This document shows positions 55,738 to 57,645 of a stretch of DNA of 57,645 nucleotides, piece after piece. The notes under the pieces were generated by a model. It did no database searches. It was not told the origin of the DNA and saw only the letters and a program-made list of their open reading frames with translations. Source of the stretch: Priapulus caudatus (taxonomy: Eukaryota; Priapulida; Priapulimorpha; Priapulimorphida; Priapulidae). Position 1 is the stretch's first letter. Each line of letters opens with the position of its first letter. The position numbers were made by a program, and so were the translations under genes. The DNA lies in contig NW_014577970.1 in assembly GCF_000485595.1 (NCBI RefSeq), forward strand, positions 43,529 to 101,173, given 5' to 3'.

Positions 55738-57645
55738 TAGCTCATCTGACATAGTCAGATGCAGCTTGTAGAATCGCATGATTGTCCGTCCCCAGCAGGC
55801 AAAACGACGTCCAAAAGACGGTCCGTCAACAGTTGGGCACAAATCTAAACGGCTCGAACGTACGGTCACGATATTCGGACGTGGGGGGGGGAATCCGAAA
55901 ACGAGTTGCGATGTCGAAGATGGGGGTCAAAAGTCAAAGGTAAAGAGGTGTAAAAGAAGGAGAAGGGGAACATTCCCTCTTTAACTTAAGGTATAGGAGA
56001 AAATGCCAGAATTGCGGCACAAATCTAAAACGGCTCGACCTAGGCTTGTGATAGTCGGTGTATAGCATCATGGTAGGAAAAGCCATCACTGTGCCGAAAT
56101 TGGAAGTCACAGTCAAAGGTCAATGGGGCACAGGGCAGATTTTAGACATTTTCTGAGGACATGATCTGACGGAGCAATTGAAAAACTTTTTTGTTTCAGC
56201 GGTGACCTAGCATTTTATGGCTTTATTGAAAGGACCATGAAATGTACCTTTGCTGACATGCGAAGAGTAAGTGTCGGATAACCTTTTGACCCTCAAGAGG
56301 AGGGTTAAACATGGATTTGAGTCTCAACTGCGTTGGCGAGTACCTGTGGTTGTGAAAAGCCTCCCATTTTACAGAGAAATTCCACACATATCTCTTACTT
56401 GAACAACGCTTACTTAGTAATAGTGAGATGACTTATATATGAATTCTGTAGTGTACATTATGAATAGTTGGAATACAGTCACTATAGCACGCAAATAATT
56501 ACCCAGGGGTAAGGCTCGCGGATTTCCCCAGACTGAATTTTCTCATCAAATTTTGGCACCAATATAGACGCAAGTGTGTACGTTTCTTGAGCTTATTCGG
56601 TCCACTAATCACTGGCCTACCTTGTACTGAAATTAGTTTACAGATATTTGCTATCGGTATACACCCGGTTGACAGTTTAACACTGCGCATGCGCTAAGCC
56701 AAGATCAAAGGTCCGGAGGAGTTTCCGTCCCAGAATGCGTGTAAAATCTCTTTACTCGTGTGAAACATGTAGTGTGAAGGCTGTTCAAACGGATCGTATT
56801 GGCAACAGTAGTTTTCTTGTTGGAAGTTGTTGATTAGACCCTCCTCAACTTCATATGCAAAATCGGCCAAAATCGGACCACGGGAAACTAATTAGCAGAA
56901 ATCTAAAATGGCCGCCATTTTCAAGTTGAGGGTAGTTTGTCCTAGATAGTATCAGGAGCTAAGTGCCAAAATCAGATGAAGTGTGCACTTTTTGACAAAA
57001 GCATGAAAATTGGCATAAAGGTAGTTTAAGATATGTACATTCATATGAGATCGGGTACCCATCTCAATCGGCATGGTATCTGGCGCGCCATCTTGAATTT
57101 AAAAATGGCCACCATCAAAATCCATTATCTTACATTTTTTCAGGCGAATATTCAACATAAAAACAAGATTTTGGTGTCTAAACCAAAATTATCGGGTCAA
57201 GAAACCCACTACAATCAAAATCATTATCGCTGCGGTAGCGGCCATCTTGAATTTCAAAATGGCCGCCATCCAAATCTATTATATTTCATATTTCAGCTAA
57301 TATTCAACATAGAAACATGATCTTGGTGTCTAACCAACATTATCTGGGTCAGAAACCCATTGCAATCAAAAATTATTATTGATTGGTGCGGCCATCTTGA
57401 ATTTCAAAATGGCCGCTATCCAAATCTATTATCTTTCTATTTCAGCTAATATTCAACATAGAAACATGATCTTGGTGTCTAAACCAACATTATCGGGTCA
57501 AAAACCCATTGCATCGAAATTATTATCGTTCGTGACCGCTATCTTGAATCAAAATGGCCGCCATCCAAATTTATTATCTTTCATATTTCAGCTAATATTC
57601 AACATAGAAACATGATCTTGGTGTCTAAACCAACATTATCAGGTA
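55738..57645 (+). repeat. Repeat family B followed by block T, copy T2
   Basis: A full-length family B copy (55738-56318: AGCTCATCTGACATAGTCAG to CATGGATTTG) leads into the T sequence and the 155-bp satellite (57090 to the window end, about 3.5 units). T1 has the same order but lacks the left part of family B. The copy continues beyond the window. Confidence 0.85.

Overview
This is an animal nuclear genome window, not a bacterial one. Every coding block I can support is either a transposable element or a piece of one intron-containing gene of the monocarboxylate-transporter family. The rest is simple repeats, inverted-repeat elements and long duplicated blocks. Vertebrate-type TTAGGG repeats, an envelope-bearing Ty3/Gypsy element and a GTCCGTCC-rich repeat family of a kind I associate with bivalves suggest a marine invertebrate, perhaps a mollusc. 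That placement is a low-confidence inference.

Region 1 (1-2743): degenerate tandem repeats, a dispersed repeat, a small inverted-repeat element carrying TTAGGG repeats, and a GT microsatellite. Region 2 (2744-26090): remains of Ty3/Gypsy retroelements, all originally on the minus strand. A 3' LTR with polypurine tract lies at the left end and a 5' LTR with primer binding site at the right end. Both LTRs touch GT arrays on their outer side. Between them are: (a) a left copy (2744-12290) that keeps the order LTR, ORF4, env, integrase, RT, protease, nucleocapsid, but has seven neighbouring segments flipped in place; (b) two exons of a monocarboxylate-transporter-like gene (13296-14011); (c) a broken nucleocapsid-pol copy (15259-18760); (d) a gag-pol-env copy (18761-25374). 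Copies c and d share defects, so one derives from the other.

The retroelement encoded gag with a CCHC knuckle, aspartic protease, RT, RNase H, a DD35E integrase, an envelope of the baculovirus-F/errantivirus type (signal peptide, furin-like site, transmembrane anchor) and an unrecognised 3' ORF (ORF4). All copies are damaged.

Region 3 (26091-30010): a 1.9-kb GT/GC minisatellite, then the 3' end of a LINE. Region 4 (30011-57645): non-coding and repeat-driven. Block R occurs three times (31000, 38676, 47735), block S twice (43083, 50273) and block T twice (52484, 55738). They contain CA microsatellites, a long-inverted-repeat element, a pogo-like element hosting a second element with TTACG arrays, and a 155-bp satellite. 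A short transposon-derived coding remnant lies at 54339.

Two N gaps, and indel-rich copies beside nearly perfect ones, suggest an incompletely polished long-read assembly. Some duplications may be artefacts.
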